Source of the DNA: Bacteroidales bacterium
Lineage (GTDB): Bacteria; Bacteroidota; Bacteroidia; Bacteroidales; NBLH01
Assembly (NCBI GenBank): GCA_029933755.1
Contig: JAOZNO010000024.1
Coordinates: 1-13,687, forward strand
Length of the DNA: 13,687 nt
Direction: 5' to 3'
Position 1 is the stretch's first letter; every line of letters starts with the position of its first letter. The notes beneath the pieces were generated by a model. The model saw nothing but the letters and a program-made list of their open reading frames with translations. It was not told the origin of the DNA and made no database searches. This document shows, one piece after another, positions 1-6,023 of this stretch. The position numbers were made by a program, and so were the translations under genes.

Positions 1-177
1 AGCTTTAACAATTATGAATATAATTTATTTGTTTGGGCAAGAAACAGTGCAGGACCTGATTTTTATAACATCAATATTGGTTTTAGATGTGCCCGAGATG
101 TAAAAGTAGAAAAGCCTACTGAAACAAATGAAACAGATATTAACGAATCAGACAACACAGAAAAGTCTGACAAATAA
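1..177 (+). CDS. C-terminal end of a formylglycine-generating-enzyme/SUMF1-type protein (partial)
   Basis: The 5' end lies outside the window; 58 codons remain and end at TAA. Residues 12-34 of the fragment contain the closing motif of the FGE-sulfatase (SUMF1) domain: W-A-R-N, then N-I-G-F-R-C-A-R-D-V. The NxGFRCAR ending is highly characteristic of this fold. After the domain comes a hydrophilic tail of about 24 residues rich in Glu, Thr, Asn and Asp, probably disordered. In Bacteroidota such domains occur in sulfatase-maturation enzymes and also in non-enzymatic lipoproteins such as gliding-motility GldJ/GldK. The catalytic region is not in the window, so enzyme and structural homologue cannot be told apart. 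The gene ends just before a strong terminator. Confidence 0.75.
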   Translation, partial: SFNNYEYNLFVWARNSAGPDFYNINIGFRCARDVKVEKPTETNETDINESDNTEKSDK

Positions 178-192
178 TTAAATAATAAGGTT

Positions 193-240
193 AAAAAACA
201 CTTATAGAAGGATTTTAAAATCCTTCTATTGTGTTTTTTT
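193..240 (+). terminator. Rho-independent terminator after the FGE-like gene
   Basis: A perfect 26-nt palindrome (ATAGAAGGATTTT and its complement) is bracketed by a second complementary pair, AAAAAACAC on the left and GTGTTTTTT on the right. The structure ends in a run of seven T. It starts 16 nt after the stop codon. The A-run on the left makes it potentially bidirectional, but no convergent gene is seen. Confidence 0.9.
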
Positions 241-327
241 AAATCCTAAAATAATTTTCCCAATAAACAATTGTATTTATTAATAGATAAATCTTTTTAA
301 ACTTTTCAAACAGCCTAATTCCTATTA

Positions 328-1218
328 ATGTTTATAGAAACATTTAATTTTTATAATATGAAAACGAAAATAAAAGCATATTGGAAACTCATAAAAAGTT
401 TACAGACTCTATTATTACTTCTAACAGGAGTAACTGGTTTCATCAGTAGTAGATGTCCATACACAAGTTGGGATTTAACATTATTAATGATTATTAGCTT
501 ATTCTTAGCTATTAGTGGAACCACTGTATTCAATATGGTTTTTGACAGAGATATTGATGCGAAAATGAAACGAACACAGAAGAGACCTTTGCCAATGGGT
601 GAAATATCTTCTAAAGAAGCAATTATTTTTGGTTTAATTCTTACAATAGTAGGTCTTGCAATTGCATTTTACCTTTCTATACTTTACGGAATAATTGTTT
701 TAGCAGGTCTTTTTATTGATTTTATAGTTTATACCGTTTGGCTAAAACGCATTTCAGCTTGGTCAATTCTATGGGGTGGTATTTCCGGAGGTATGCCAAT
801 ACTAGCAGGAAGGGTACTTGGAGTAGGTGAAGTAGATATTATCGGTATACTTTTAGCTGCGTCTATCCTATTTTGGATTCCAACCCACATAATGACTTTT
901 AATATCAGGCATTTTGAAGATTACAATAATGCAAAAATTCCTACTTTCGCATCTAAATACGGATTCAAAAATACAAGACTAATCATCTCATTATCTGCTA
1001 TTTTATCATCAATAGCATTTATTTTAGGTGCTTTTGTTTTAGGAATAGAATGGGGTTTTATTCGTGTTTTAATAATTTTAGCGGTTATTGCTTTAGGTTT
1101 TGCTGTAAACAGTATATTAAAGCCTAATGATAAAACCAATTTCCGGGTTTTCAAAGTTGCTTCTCTCTATATGATTGCAGCAATGTTTATTATTGCATTG
1201 GGGTCTATTTATTTATAG
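328..1218 (+). CDS. UbiA-family prenyltransferase, closest to protoheme IX farnesyltransferase (heme O synthase, CtaB/CyoE)
   Basis: This is a polytopic inner-membrane protein of 296 aa, the usual size of heme O synthases. The first prenyl-diphosphate/Mg2+ motif is N-M-V-F-D-R-D-I-D-A-K-M-K-R-T at residues 69-83, followed by R-P-L-P-M-G; this N..xDRDIDxxMxRTxxRP pattern is typical of CtaB. Y-T-x-W-L-K-R at 135-141 and G-G-x-S-G-G-x-P at 150-157 also fit CtaB. The second motif region is F-W-I-P-T-H at 182-187 and E-D-Y-N-N-A-K-I-P at 197-205. After I-P it reads T-F rather than the M-L I would expect of heme O synthase, so another UbiA substrate is possible. The start at 358 (residue 11) may be the real one, because the first ten residues are not needed for the fold. 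No ribosome-binding site distinguishes the two. The next gene starts 6 nt downstream. Confidence 0.65.
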   Translation: MFIETFNFYNMKTKIKAYWKLIKSLQTLLLLLTGVTGFISSRCPYTSWDLTLLMIISLFLAISGTTVFNMVFDRDIDAKMKRTQKRPLPMGEISSKEAIIFGLILTIVGLAIAFYLSILYGIIVLAGLFIDFIVYTVWLKRISAWSILWGGISGGMPILAGRVLGVGEVDIIGILLAASILFWIPTHIMTFNIRHFEDYNNAKIPTFASKYGFKNTRLIISLSAILSSIAFILGAFVLGIEWGFIRVLIILAVIALGFAVNSILKPNDKTNFRVFKVASLYMIAAMFIIALGSIYL

Positions 1219-1224
1219 AATATA

Positions 1225-1659
1225 ATGCCAAAAGTTAACAAAAACATATTAATTATTATTGCCGGTGTACTTTGGTCAGGCGTTGGCATATTGCTTATAC
1301 GGATTGCTTCCAAATGGTTTCATTTGTTATCGAAAGAAGAACTTATTTTTTCAATTATTGGTGGTCTTTTATTAGGGATGGCTATTTCACATTTTGGTTT
1401 TTCTAATCTTGCTAAAAAAAACATCAAAAGAATAAACCTATATGCAAATAACGTCTGCATTTGGGCTTTTCAACGATGGCAGACCTATTTTTTAATAATT
1501 TTTATGATGAGTTTAGGAATTTTCATGAGGAATACCTCTTTCATTCCTAAGTTCATACTTACTCCTATGTATATTGGGATAGGCTTTGCTTTATTTACTG
1601 CAAGTTTTAAATATTATGAATTCCTTTTTAAATTAAGATATAAAAATAATAACAAATGA
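1225..1659 (+). CDS. Four-helix membrane protein of unknown function (paralogue 1)
   Basis: I do not recognise the family. The 144-aa protein is very hydrophobic, with probable membrane segments near residues 8-28, 40-60, 87-101 and 112-135 and basic ends (K-x-N-K at the start, R-Y-K-N-N-N-K at the end). Two motifs recur in the next gene: N-I-K-R-I (66-70) and R-N-T-S-F-I-P-K-F (102-110), the latter followed by P-x-Y-I-G-I-G. It starts 6 nt after the prenyltransferase gene and overlaps the next gene by 4 nt (ATGA), so the three are probably one transcript. A role linked to the prenyltransferase is inferred only from this arrangement. Confidence 0.7.
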   Translation: MPKVNKNILIIIAGVLWSGVGILLIRIASKWFHLLSKEELIFSIIGGLLLGMAISHFGFSNLAKKNIKRINLYANNVCIWAFQRWQTYFLIIFMMSLGIFMRNTSFIPKFILTPMYIGIGFALFTASFKYYEFLFKLRYKNNNK

Positions 1660-2102
1660 ATCTTAAAGTAAAAAAAACAAATCTTATTTTGTTTACCGGA
1701 TTCATATGGCTATGGGCAAGTTTTGCATTATTGCACAGAGCATATACATGGATAAACTTACTGACTGAGAATCAGTTAATCATTTCAATTTTTATTGCAC
1801 TGGCTTTAGGCTTAATTAAAACATATTTAATTTTTCATAAACTTACGGTCAGAAATATCCAAAGAATATCCAATTTCACAGAAGAACATGTAAGTATTTT
1901 CAAATTTCATGTAGTTAAAGATCAGGTATTGATTGTTTTAATGATTTTATTTGGCTCCTTATTACGAAACACTCCATTTATTCCAAAATTATATTTAATG
2001 CCCGTTTATATAGGAATTGGCCTTGCCATGCTCTATTCTTCTTCACTCTATTTTATTTTTTTTATAAAAATCATATACAGGTTAAAAAAAAATAGAAATT
2101 AG
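1656..2102 (+). CDS. Four-helix membrane protein of unknown function (paralogue 2)
   Basis: The 148-aa protein is homologous along its whole length to the preceding product. It has the same hydrophobic layout (segments near residues 9-26, 40-60, 88-103, 114-140) and the same motifs: N-I-Q-R-I (67-71) and R-N-T-P-F-I-P-K-L (104-112), followed by M-P-V-Y-I-G-I-G. The pair therefore arose by tandem duplication and has diverged considerably, so it is older than the barrel-protein duplication downstream. The start codon overlaps the previous stop (ATGA), which suggests translational coupling. Two membrane paralogues in fixed stoichiometry could form a heteromer; this is inference. No named family is recognised. 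Confidence 0.7.
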   Translation: MNLKVKKTNLILFTGFIWLWASFALLHRAYTWINLLTENQLIISIFIALALGLIKTYLIFHKLTVRNIQRISNFTEEHVSIFKFHVVKDQVLIVLMILFGSLLRNTPFIPKLYLMPVYIGIGLAMLYSSSLYFIFFIKIIYRLKKNRN

Positions 2103-2272
2103 TGCAAATTAGTACAAGTTTTTTCTCTATACCGTGTCATATAAACAGAGCTGGCAAAAACAATAATTTTTAAAAAAGCAATTGTAATATAATATTTGAA
2201 CAATGTTTCAAGTAAATGACAACTTGAGTTTTTCACCTTTTAATTTATCACAGTATCTCTTTATTTATGCTT

Positions 2273-2298
2273 TGCATTTATACAATATTGTAAATGCA
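2273..2298. repeat. Interrupted inverted repeat upstream of the first barrel-protein gene
   Basis: TGCATTTA and TAAATGCA (8 bp each) flank TA plus the palindrome CAATATTG. The structure lies 63 nt upstream of the start at 2361 and could be an operator. The sequence is AT-rich, so chance is possible. Nothing else convincing is seen in the 258-nt gap from 2103 to 2360. Confidence 0.3.
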
Positions 2299-2360
2299 CA
2301 TTATTCTATAAACTTAGCTGAATATTAACAATTTAATTAATAACCCTCAAATTTCAAAAA

Positions 2361-3161
2361 ATGAAAAAAATAATATTTTCTCTAAGTTTATTCCTTATAA
2401 TAAACAATATTTATTCACAGGTTGGAGGCTTATCAGCATCCAAATTAGGAACACTTTGCTCGGAAGCAGTTCCTGCACAGGCAATAGAATTTGAACCTTT
2501 ATTCGCATATGCTTCAACCACCAAGTTTTTTGATGAAAATGGCGATATACAAAACTTATTTGCAACAAGTGATAGTACGCAATTTTTTTCAGCTTCGGGC
2601 TTCAGGTTTAGTTACGGACTATTTAAAGATTTTGAAATTGGAGTATCACTACCAGTAGATGTTAGCATGGTAAGTTTTGGTGCTAAGTATAAACTTCCTA
2701 TTGGTGAAAAATTGACATTCGGATTGCTTGCAGGCTATAATTCCGTTGTTGGCAATACTATATATGTAAGACGGAGCGCTCTACATGAATCCACATCTTC
2801 ACTAGTTGGTGGTTTAATAATGACTTACGAAGCTTCTGACAAATTTAGTATGGATTTTAATGCCCAATATCAAAAACATTTACATATAACCACTGAGGGT
2901 CATGATCAGGGTTTGTTTATTAGCTCAGACTTTGGATATTATGCAATTGAAAATGTGAACTTTATCATAGGGATGCATTACAATTTCAAAAAATATGACA
3001 CTTTTGAAAACAATTCACACTTATTTACAATTAACCCAGGAATTGCTATTGAAAAAGCAAAGAATTTCATTTTGGTTTTAAATGTTCCAATTGATTTACT
3101 AGGTAAGAATGAATTTAAAACTGTTGGCTTTGGACTTGCTTTAACAATAATATTAGATTAA
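2361..3161 (+). CDS. Secreted, probably outer-membrane beta-barrel protein (tandem copy 1)
   Basis: The 266-aa product begins with a classical signal peptide: M-K-K, a hydrophobic stretch to about residue 16, and likely cleavage after Y-S at residues 18-19. The mature part shows alternating aromatic and polar strands (for example F-R-F-S-Y-G-L, F-G-A-K-Y-K-L, F-G-Y-Y-A-I-E) and G-x-S-x-P-V-D-V. It ends in a hydrophobic strand typical of barrel proteins (F-G-L-A-L-T-I-I-L). This resembles the small outer-membrane 'transporter / MetA-type' barrels often annotated in Bacteroidota, but the family assignment is weak. No lipobox is present. The downstream gene is a duplicate after 23 nt. Substrate and role are unknown. 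Confidence 0.7.
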   Translation: MKKIIFSLSLFLIINNIYSQVGGLSASKLGTLCSEAVPAQAIEFEPLFAYASTTKFFDENGDIQNLFATSDSTQFFSASGFRFSYGLFKDFEIGVSLPVDVSMVSFGAKYKLPIGEKLTFGLLAGYNSVVGNTIYVRRSALHESTSSLVGGLIMTYEASDKFSMDFNAQYQKHLHITTEGHDQGLFISSDFGYYAIENVNFIIGMHYNFKKYDTFENNSHLFTINPGIAIEKAKNFILVLNVPIDLLGKNEFKTVGFGLALTIILD

Positions 3162-3184
3162 CTTTAAACCCTCAAAATGGGACA

Positions 3185-3985
3185 ATGAAAAAAACACTAA
3201 TCTTGCTAAGTTTACTTTTTGCAATAGACAAGGTTTATTCACAAGTTGGTGGCTTATCAGCCTCTAAATTAGGGACAATCTGTACAGAATCTGTTCCAGT
3301 ACAAACAATAGAATTTGAACCTTTTTTTGCGTATGAGTTGTCGACTCGTTCTTTTGATGAAAATGGCAATATCCAAAACTTATTTGCAACAAGTGATAGC
3401 ACACAGTTTTTTTCAGCTTCAGGATTTAGATTTAGTTATGGACTGTTTAAGGACTTTGAAATTGGTATATCAACTCCGGTAGATGTTAGTATGGTAAATT
3501 TTGGAGCAAAATATAAACTCCCCTTAGATGGTAAATTAACATTAGGAGTATTTGCAGGCTTTAACGCTATTGTTGGCAACTCAATATATGTTAAAAGAAA
3601 TGCAGTTCATGAATTAACTTCAACACTACTGGGAGGCTTAATAGTGACCTATGAATTTTCTGATAAATTTAGCGTGGATTTTAATGCCCAATATCAAAAA
3701 CACTTAGTTATTACTACCGAAGGTCATGATAATGGGTTATTTTTCAGCTCAGACTTTGGATATTTTGCAATTGAAAATGTAAACTTTATTATGGGAATGC
3801 ATTATAATTTCAAAGAATATAATGCTTATGAAAACAATTCACATTTATTTACACTTAATCCTGGAATTGCCATTGAAAAAGCCAAGAATTTTATTCTAGT
3901 CTTAAATGCCCCAATTGATTTATTTGGCAAGAATGAATTTAAGGCTGCGGGTTTTGGACTAGCTTTAACGATATTATTAAATTAA
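3185..3985 (+). CDS. Secreted, probably outer-membrane beta-barrel protein (tandem copy 2)
   Basis: The product has the same length (266 aa) as the previous protein and about 77% identity by hand count, with no gaps. Roughly a sixth of the differences fall in the signal peptide. A block at residues 65-92 covering N-L-F-A-T-S-D-S-T-Q-F-F-S-A-S-G-F-R-F is unchanged, so it is probably functionally constrained. The surface-facing segment near residue 140-152 differs most. The 10-bp sequence AACCCTCAAA occurs just before both genes (2342-2351 and 3167-3176), so the duplication included the leader. The DUF423 gene follows after 17 nt, suggesting one transcript. Function is not recognised. Confidence 0.7.
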   Translation: MKKTLILLSLLFAIDKVYSQVGGLSASKLGTICTESVPVQTIEFEPFFAYELSTRSFDENGNIQNLFATSDSTQFFSASGFRFSYGLFKDFEIGISTPVDVSMVNFGAKYKLPLDGKLTLGVFAGFNAIVGNSIYVKRNAVHELTSTLLGGLIVTYEFSDKFSVDFNAQYQKHLVITTEGHDNGLFFSSDFGYFAIENVNFIMGMHYNFKEYNAYENNSHLFTLNPGIAIEKAKNFILVLNAPIDLFGKNEFKAAGFGLALTILLN

Positions 3986-4002
3986 GCTTAAAATAAAAAA
4001 AA

Positions 4003-4386
4003 ATGAATAAAAATTTCTTCATACTAGGCTCAATATTAGCGGGCTTAGCAGTAGCTACTGGCGCATACGGCGCACATGGTGGCGCAGAATATTTAACAGA
4101 CGAAACAAGCATAACCTTTGGTAAAGCAATAAGATATCAAATGCATCATGCTTTAGCACTATTGGCCGTTGCATTAGCTTTTGCTCAGTGGCCAGATCAA
4201 AAGAAAATTTTAAATTATGCTGGATACTCACTTTTAGCAGGAATAATTTTATTTTCAGGTAGTTTATACATTATTGTTTTCGCTGATATAAAAATGGGCT
4301 ACGTAACACCATTAGGTGGAATACTATTCGTAGTTGGATGGTTTCTGCTGGCTTATGCTGGATGGAAAGGAAAATCCCAAAATTAG
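4003..4386 (+). CDS. DUF423 (YgdD-type) small inner-membrane protein
   Basis: The 127-aa product has four predicted membrane helices. It carries the conserved features of the DUF423 family: G-A-x-G-A-H-G at residues 20-26, Y-Q-M-H-H-A-L-A-L at 45-53, S-G-S-L-Y at 85-89, T-P-L-G-G at 102-106 and G-W-x-L-L-A at 112-117. Full length matches the family norm (about 120-130 aa). The family is widespread and its biochemical role is not established. It follows the two barrel-protein genes closely and is probably the last gene of that unit. Confidence 0.9.
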   Translation: MNKNFFILGSILAGLAVATGAYGAHGGAEYLTDETSITFGKAIRYQMHHALALLAVALAFAQWPDQKKILNYAGYSLLAGIILFSGSLYIIVFADIKMGYVTPLGGILFVVGWFLLAYAGWKGKSQN

Positions 4387-4434
4387 AATACTTTTACAGC
4401 AAGTGTATTTTTATACTTTTACAAAAAGTAAAAG
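4387..4434 (+). terminator. Weak candidate terminator after the DUF423 gene
   Basis: There are two small hairpins. AATAC (4387-4391) can pair with GTATT (4405-4409), running into a short T-run at 4408-4412. CTTTTAC (4416-4422) pairs with GTAAAAG (4428-4434) around an A5 loop. Both stems are AT-rich and weak, so the assignment rests largely on position between two unrelated transcription units. Confidence 0.35.
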
Positions 4435-4532
4435 GTTTTAGATTTTCACTTTGTTGATTATTATCCTATTTTGAAGATAAATTCTCAACAAATATAAAGC
4501 GAAGATAAGGCTGTTATCTATATTAAAGCTAA

Positions 4533-5420
4533 ATGAAGGACTTCTTTAAATATTTGACAGCAAGTAAATTTGATGAATCATGGGGCTTATATCTAAGTGT
4601 TGTAGGAAGCAAAAAGGTATTGCCCCATGATCCTTATCCTAACCCTGTGCATCCAAATGGTTATTTTTTCTCATGGGTAAAAGGCAGAGTATTAACAGAA
4701 TATCAAATTAACTATATTACCGAAGGTAGCGGCATTCTGGAAACTCAGGCTGGAATTTTCCCCATCCGAAAAGGATCCTTAATTATTATAAAACCAGGCT
4801 TGTGGCATCGTTATAGACCAGCCAAAGAAACAGGATGGACTGAAAACTACATTGGGTTCAGTGGCAGTATTGCCGATAAGCTTTTCCAAATTAATTTACT
4901 CAATCAAGAAAAATCAATTTTAACAATTGGCAAGCGTGAAGAATTTATTGATAGCTTTTTAAAAATATTTGACATTGCAAAAGCAGAGCATCCAGGATAT
5001 CAGCAAGTTGCTGCAGGAATGATTATGAAGATTTTCGGTTATATCGTTGCTTTTCAAAAACAAAAAGGCTATTCAGGGAACCGAATAGAAACAATTATCA
5101 AACAAGCCTGTTTCACAATGCGCCAGAATGTAAACACAAATATAGATTTACACCAATTAGCTAAGGATCACTATGTGGGATATGCATATTTTAGAAAAAT
5201 GTTTAAAAAATACATGGGTGTCTCTCCTTTAAAATACCACACTGATCAGCGAATATTAAGAGCCAAAGAACTACTGCTCACCTCAAATAAGTTGATTAAA
5301 GAAATAAGTGACGATCTGGGCTTTCAGTCCATTTATTACTTCAGCAGAACCTTTAAAAAGAAAACAGGAATTACCCCCTCTGAATTTAAGGCACAAAACA
5401 ACATACTAATAAATAGATAA
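4533..5420 (+). CDS. AraC-family transcriptional regulator, probable L-rhamnose-responsive activator
   Basis: This is a 295-aa two-domain regulator of normal AraC size. Residues about 40-110 form a cupin-like sugar-binding domain (Y-x-I-N-Y-I-T-E-G-S-G at 57-67, then I-R-K-G-S-L-I-I-I-K-P-G-L-W-H at 78-92). Residues about 186-288 form the tandem helix-turn-helix: I-D-L-H-Q-L-A-K-D with Y-F-R-K-M-F-K-K-Y-x-G-V-S-P in the first, and I-K-E-I-S-D-D-L-G-F, Y-Y-F-S-R-T-F-K-K-K-T-G-I-T-P in the second. The gene lies directly upstream of the rhamnose operon in the same orientation, and a paired direct-repeat site typical of this family is found before rhaT. It therefore probably plays the RhaR/RhaS role; the inducer (L-rhamnose or L-rhamnulose) is inferred. 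Confidence 0.88.
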   Translation: MKDFFKYLTASKFDESWGLYLSVVGSKKVLPHDPYPNPVHPNGYFFSWVKGRVLTEYQINYITEGSGILETQAGIFPIRKGSLIIIKPGLWHRYRPAKETGWTENYIGFSGSIADKLFQINLLNQEKSILTIGKREEFIDSFLKIFDIAKAEHPGYQQVAAGMIMKIFGYIVAFQKQKGYSGNRIETIIKQACFTMRQNVNTNIDLHQLAKDHYVGYAYFRKMFKKYMGVSPLKYHTDQRILRAKELLLTSNKLIKEISDDLGFQSIYYFSRTFKKKTGITPSEFKAQNNILINR

Positions 5421-5685
5421 GCTTTTCTAACAGCTAAATCATTATTTATTTCAGATTGCAAAATTAAAATAGCCACTTAAGCATATGTCTATACGAATTT
5501 AGCATTTACTAATACATCTCTCCTTACAAACCTGTAATACAATACATTAACTTCGATACTTACAAATCCTTATAAGACTTTAAATAATCATTTTTTTGTT
5601 TCTAATGCTTGCACAGATGGGGTTTAAAACCGTAACCGTTCAGTTGCTACATAACAACAAGTACAAAAGCCATTAATAATTAGGG
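5421..5685. other. Gap between the regulator gene and the rhaT control region; no gene seen
   Basis: No convincing coding region, RNA gene or strong terminator is seen here. Minor items are a palindrome-like GGTTT-A-AAACC around 5620-5631, followed immediately by a twofold AACCGT repeat. They have no clear meaning. Confidence 0.5.
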
Positions 5686-5717
5686 CTCATTTTGTGCAAA
5701 TTATTACTCATTTTGTG
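5686..5717 (+). promoter_or_regulatory. Probable AraC-family operator: two 11-bp direct repeats 21 bp apart
   Basis: CTCATTTTGTG occurs identically at 5686-5696 and 5707-5717, start to start 21 bp, i.e. two helical turns on the same face of the DNA. Direct half-sites at about this spacing are the standard binding arrangement of AraC-family activators (araI1/araI2 in E. coli). The downstream repeat ends 1 nt before the -33 element of the predicted rhaT promoter, the position expected for an activator that contacts RNA polymerase. The natural ligand protein is the regulator encoded at 4533-5420; this link is inference. Confidence 0.75.
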
Positions 5718-5718
5718 T

Positions 5719-5750
5719 ATTGACAAACACCGGAGAACTAACTAATTTTG
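5719..5750 (+). promoter_or_regulatory. Predicted rhaT promoter (Bacteroidota -33/-7 type)
   Basis: The -7 box TAATTTTG at 5743-5750 matches the Bacteroidota consensus TAnnTTTG exactly. The -33 element is ATTG at 5719-5722 (consensus TTTG, one mismatch), separated by 20 nt, within the usual 19-21. A weak -33 with an adjacent activator site fits a regulated promoter. Transcription would start near 5755, giving a leader of about 270 nt before rhaT. Confidence 0.7.
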
Positions 5751-5784
5751 ACTAAATTTTATTTGATTTGACCTGAATAATTCA

Positions 5785-5883
5785 TGCGTTTTTCCTTTGT
5801 TGGAATTGAGACGTCGAACCTTGAAGCTGTATGTTTATACTGCAAGAGGTTTGCAACGAAAAATCCGGCAAAGGAAAAATGCA
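5785..5883 (+). ncRNA. Candidate structured 5' leader element of the rhaT transcript
   Basis: Positions 5785-5804 pair with 5864-5883 along 20 consecutive positions: 17 Watson-Crick pairs and three G-U wobbles (5788/5880, 5800/5868, 5801/5867). The core is TTTTTCCTTTG against CAAAGGAAAAA. The enclosed 59 nt can form further small helices: either TGCAA(5841-5845)/TTGCA(5851-5855), or an alternative stem joining AACCT (5817-5821) with AGGTT (5848-5852) around a GC.GTAT/ATAC.GC hairpin. These two options are mutually exclusive. No U-run follows the 3' arm, so it is not a simple terminator. It lies about 30 nt after the predicted transcription start. No known riboswitch class is recognised. A short inverted-repeat DNA element is the alternative. 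Confidence 0.5.
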
Positions 5884-6023
5884 CTTTTGGTAAATTTATC
5901 ATTTTCTAATATTTTTAATATCTTCCTTTAAATTACTTGATGATAAGAAATTAAATAGATTACTAATAAATTTATGAATTAATCAGGCTAATAGTTATTG
6001 TCAATATTATAAAAACATAAAAT
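5884..6023 (+). other. Remaining AT-rich leader before rhaT
   Basis: This 140-nt stretch is AT-rich with no gene, no Shine-Dalgarno-like sequence and no second TAnnTTTG promoter. Low structure and high A/T near the start codon is usual for translation initiation in Bacteroidota. Confidence 0.5.

Noticed and set aside
3177..3188. A four-codon frame (ATG GGA CAA TGA) overlapping the start of the second barrel gene
   Set aside because: It is too short to support as a leader peptide, and the upstream copy has no counterpart. It most likely arose by chance in the duplicated leader.
5805..5825. A GGTTCGA sequence on the - strand resembling a tRNA T-loop
   Set aside because: The flanking bases do not form a T-stem, and no acceptor, D or anticodon arms are found nearby. 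It is not a tRNA or a tRNA-derived attachment site.
5785..5883. The 20-bp inverted repeat as a terminator or as a second MITE
   Set aside because: No U-run follows the 3' arm, and the loop is 59 nt, so it is not an intrinsic terminator. No flanking target duplication was found, unlike the 7079-7382 element. The MITE reading is kept only as an alternative.
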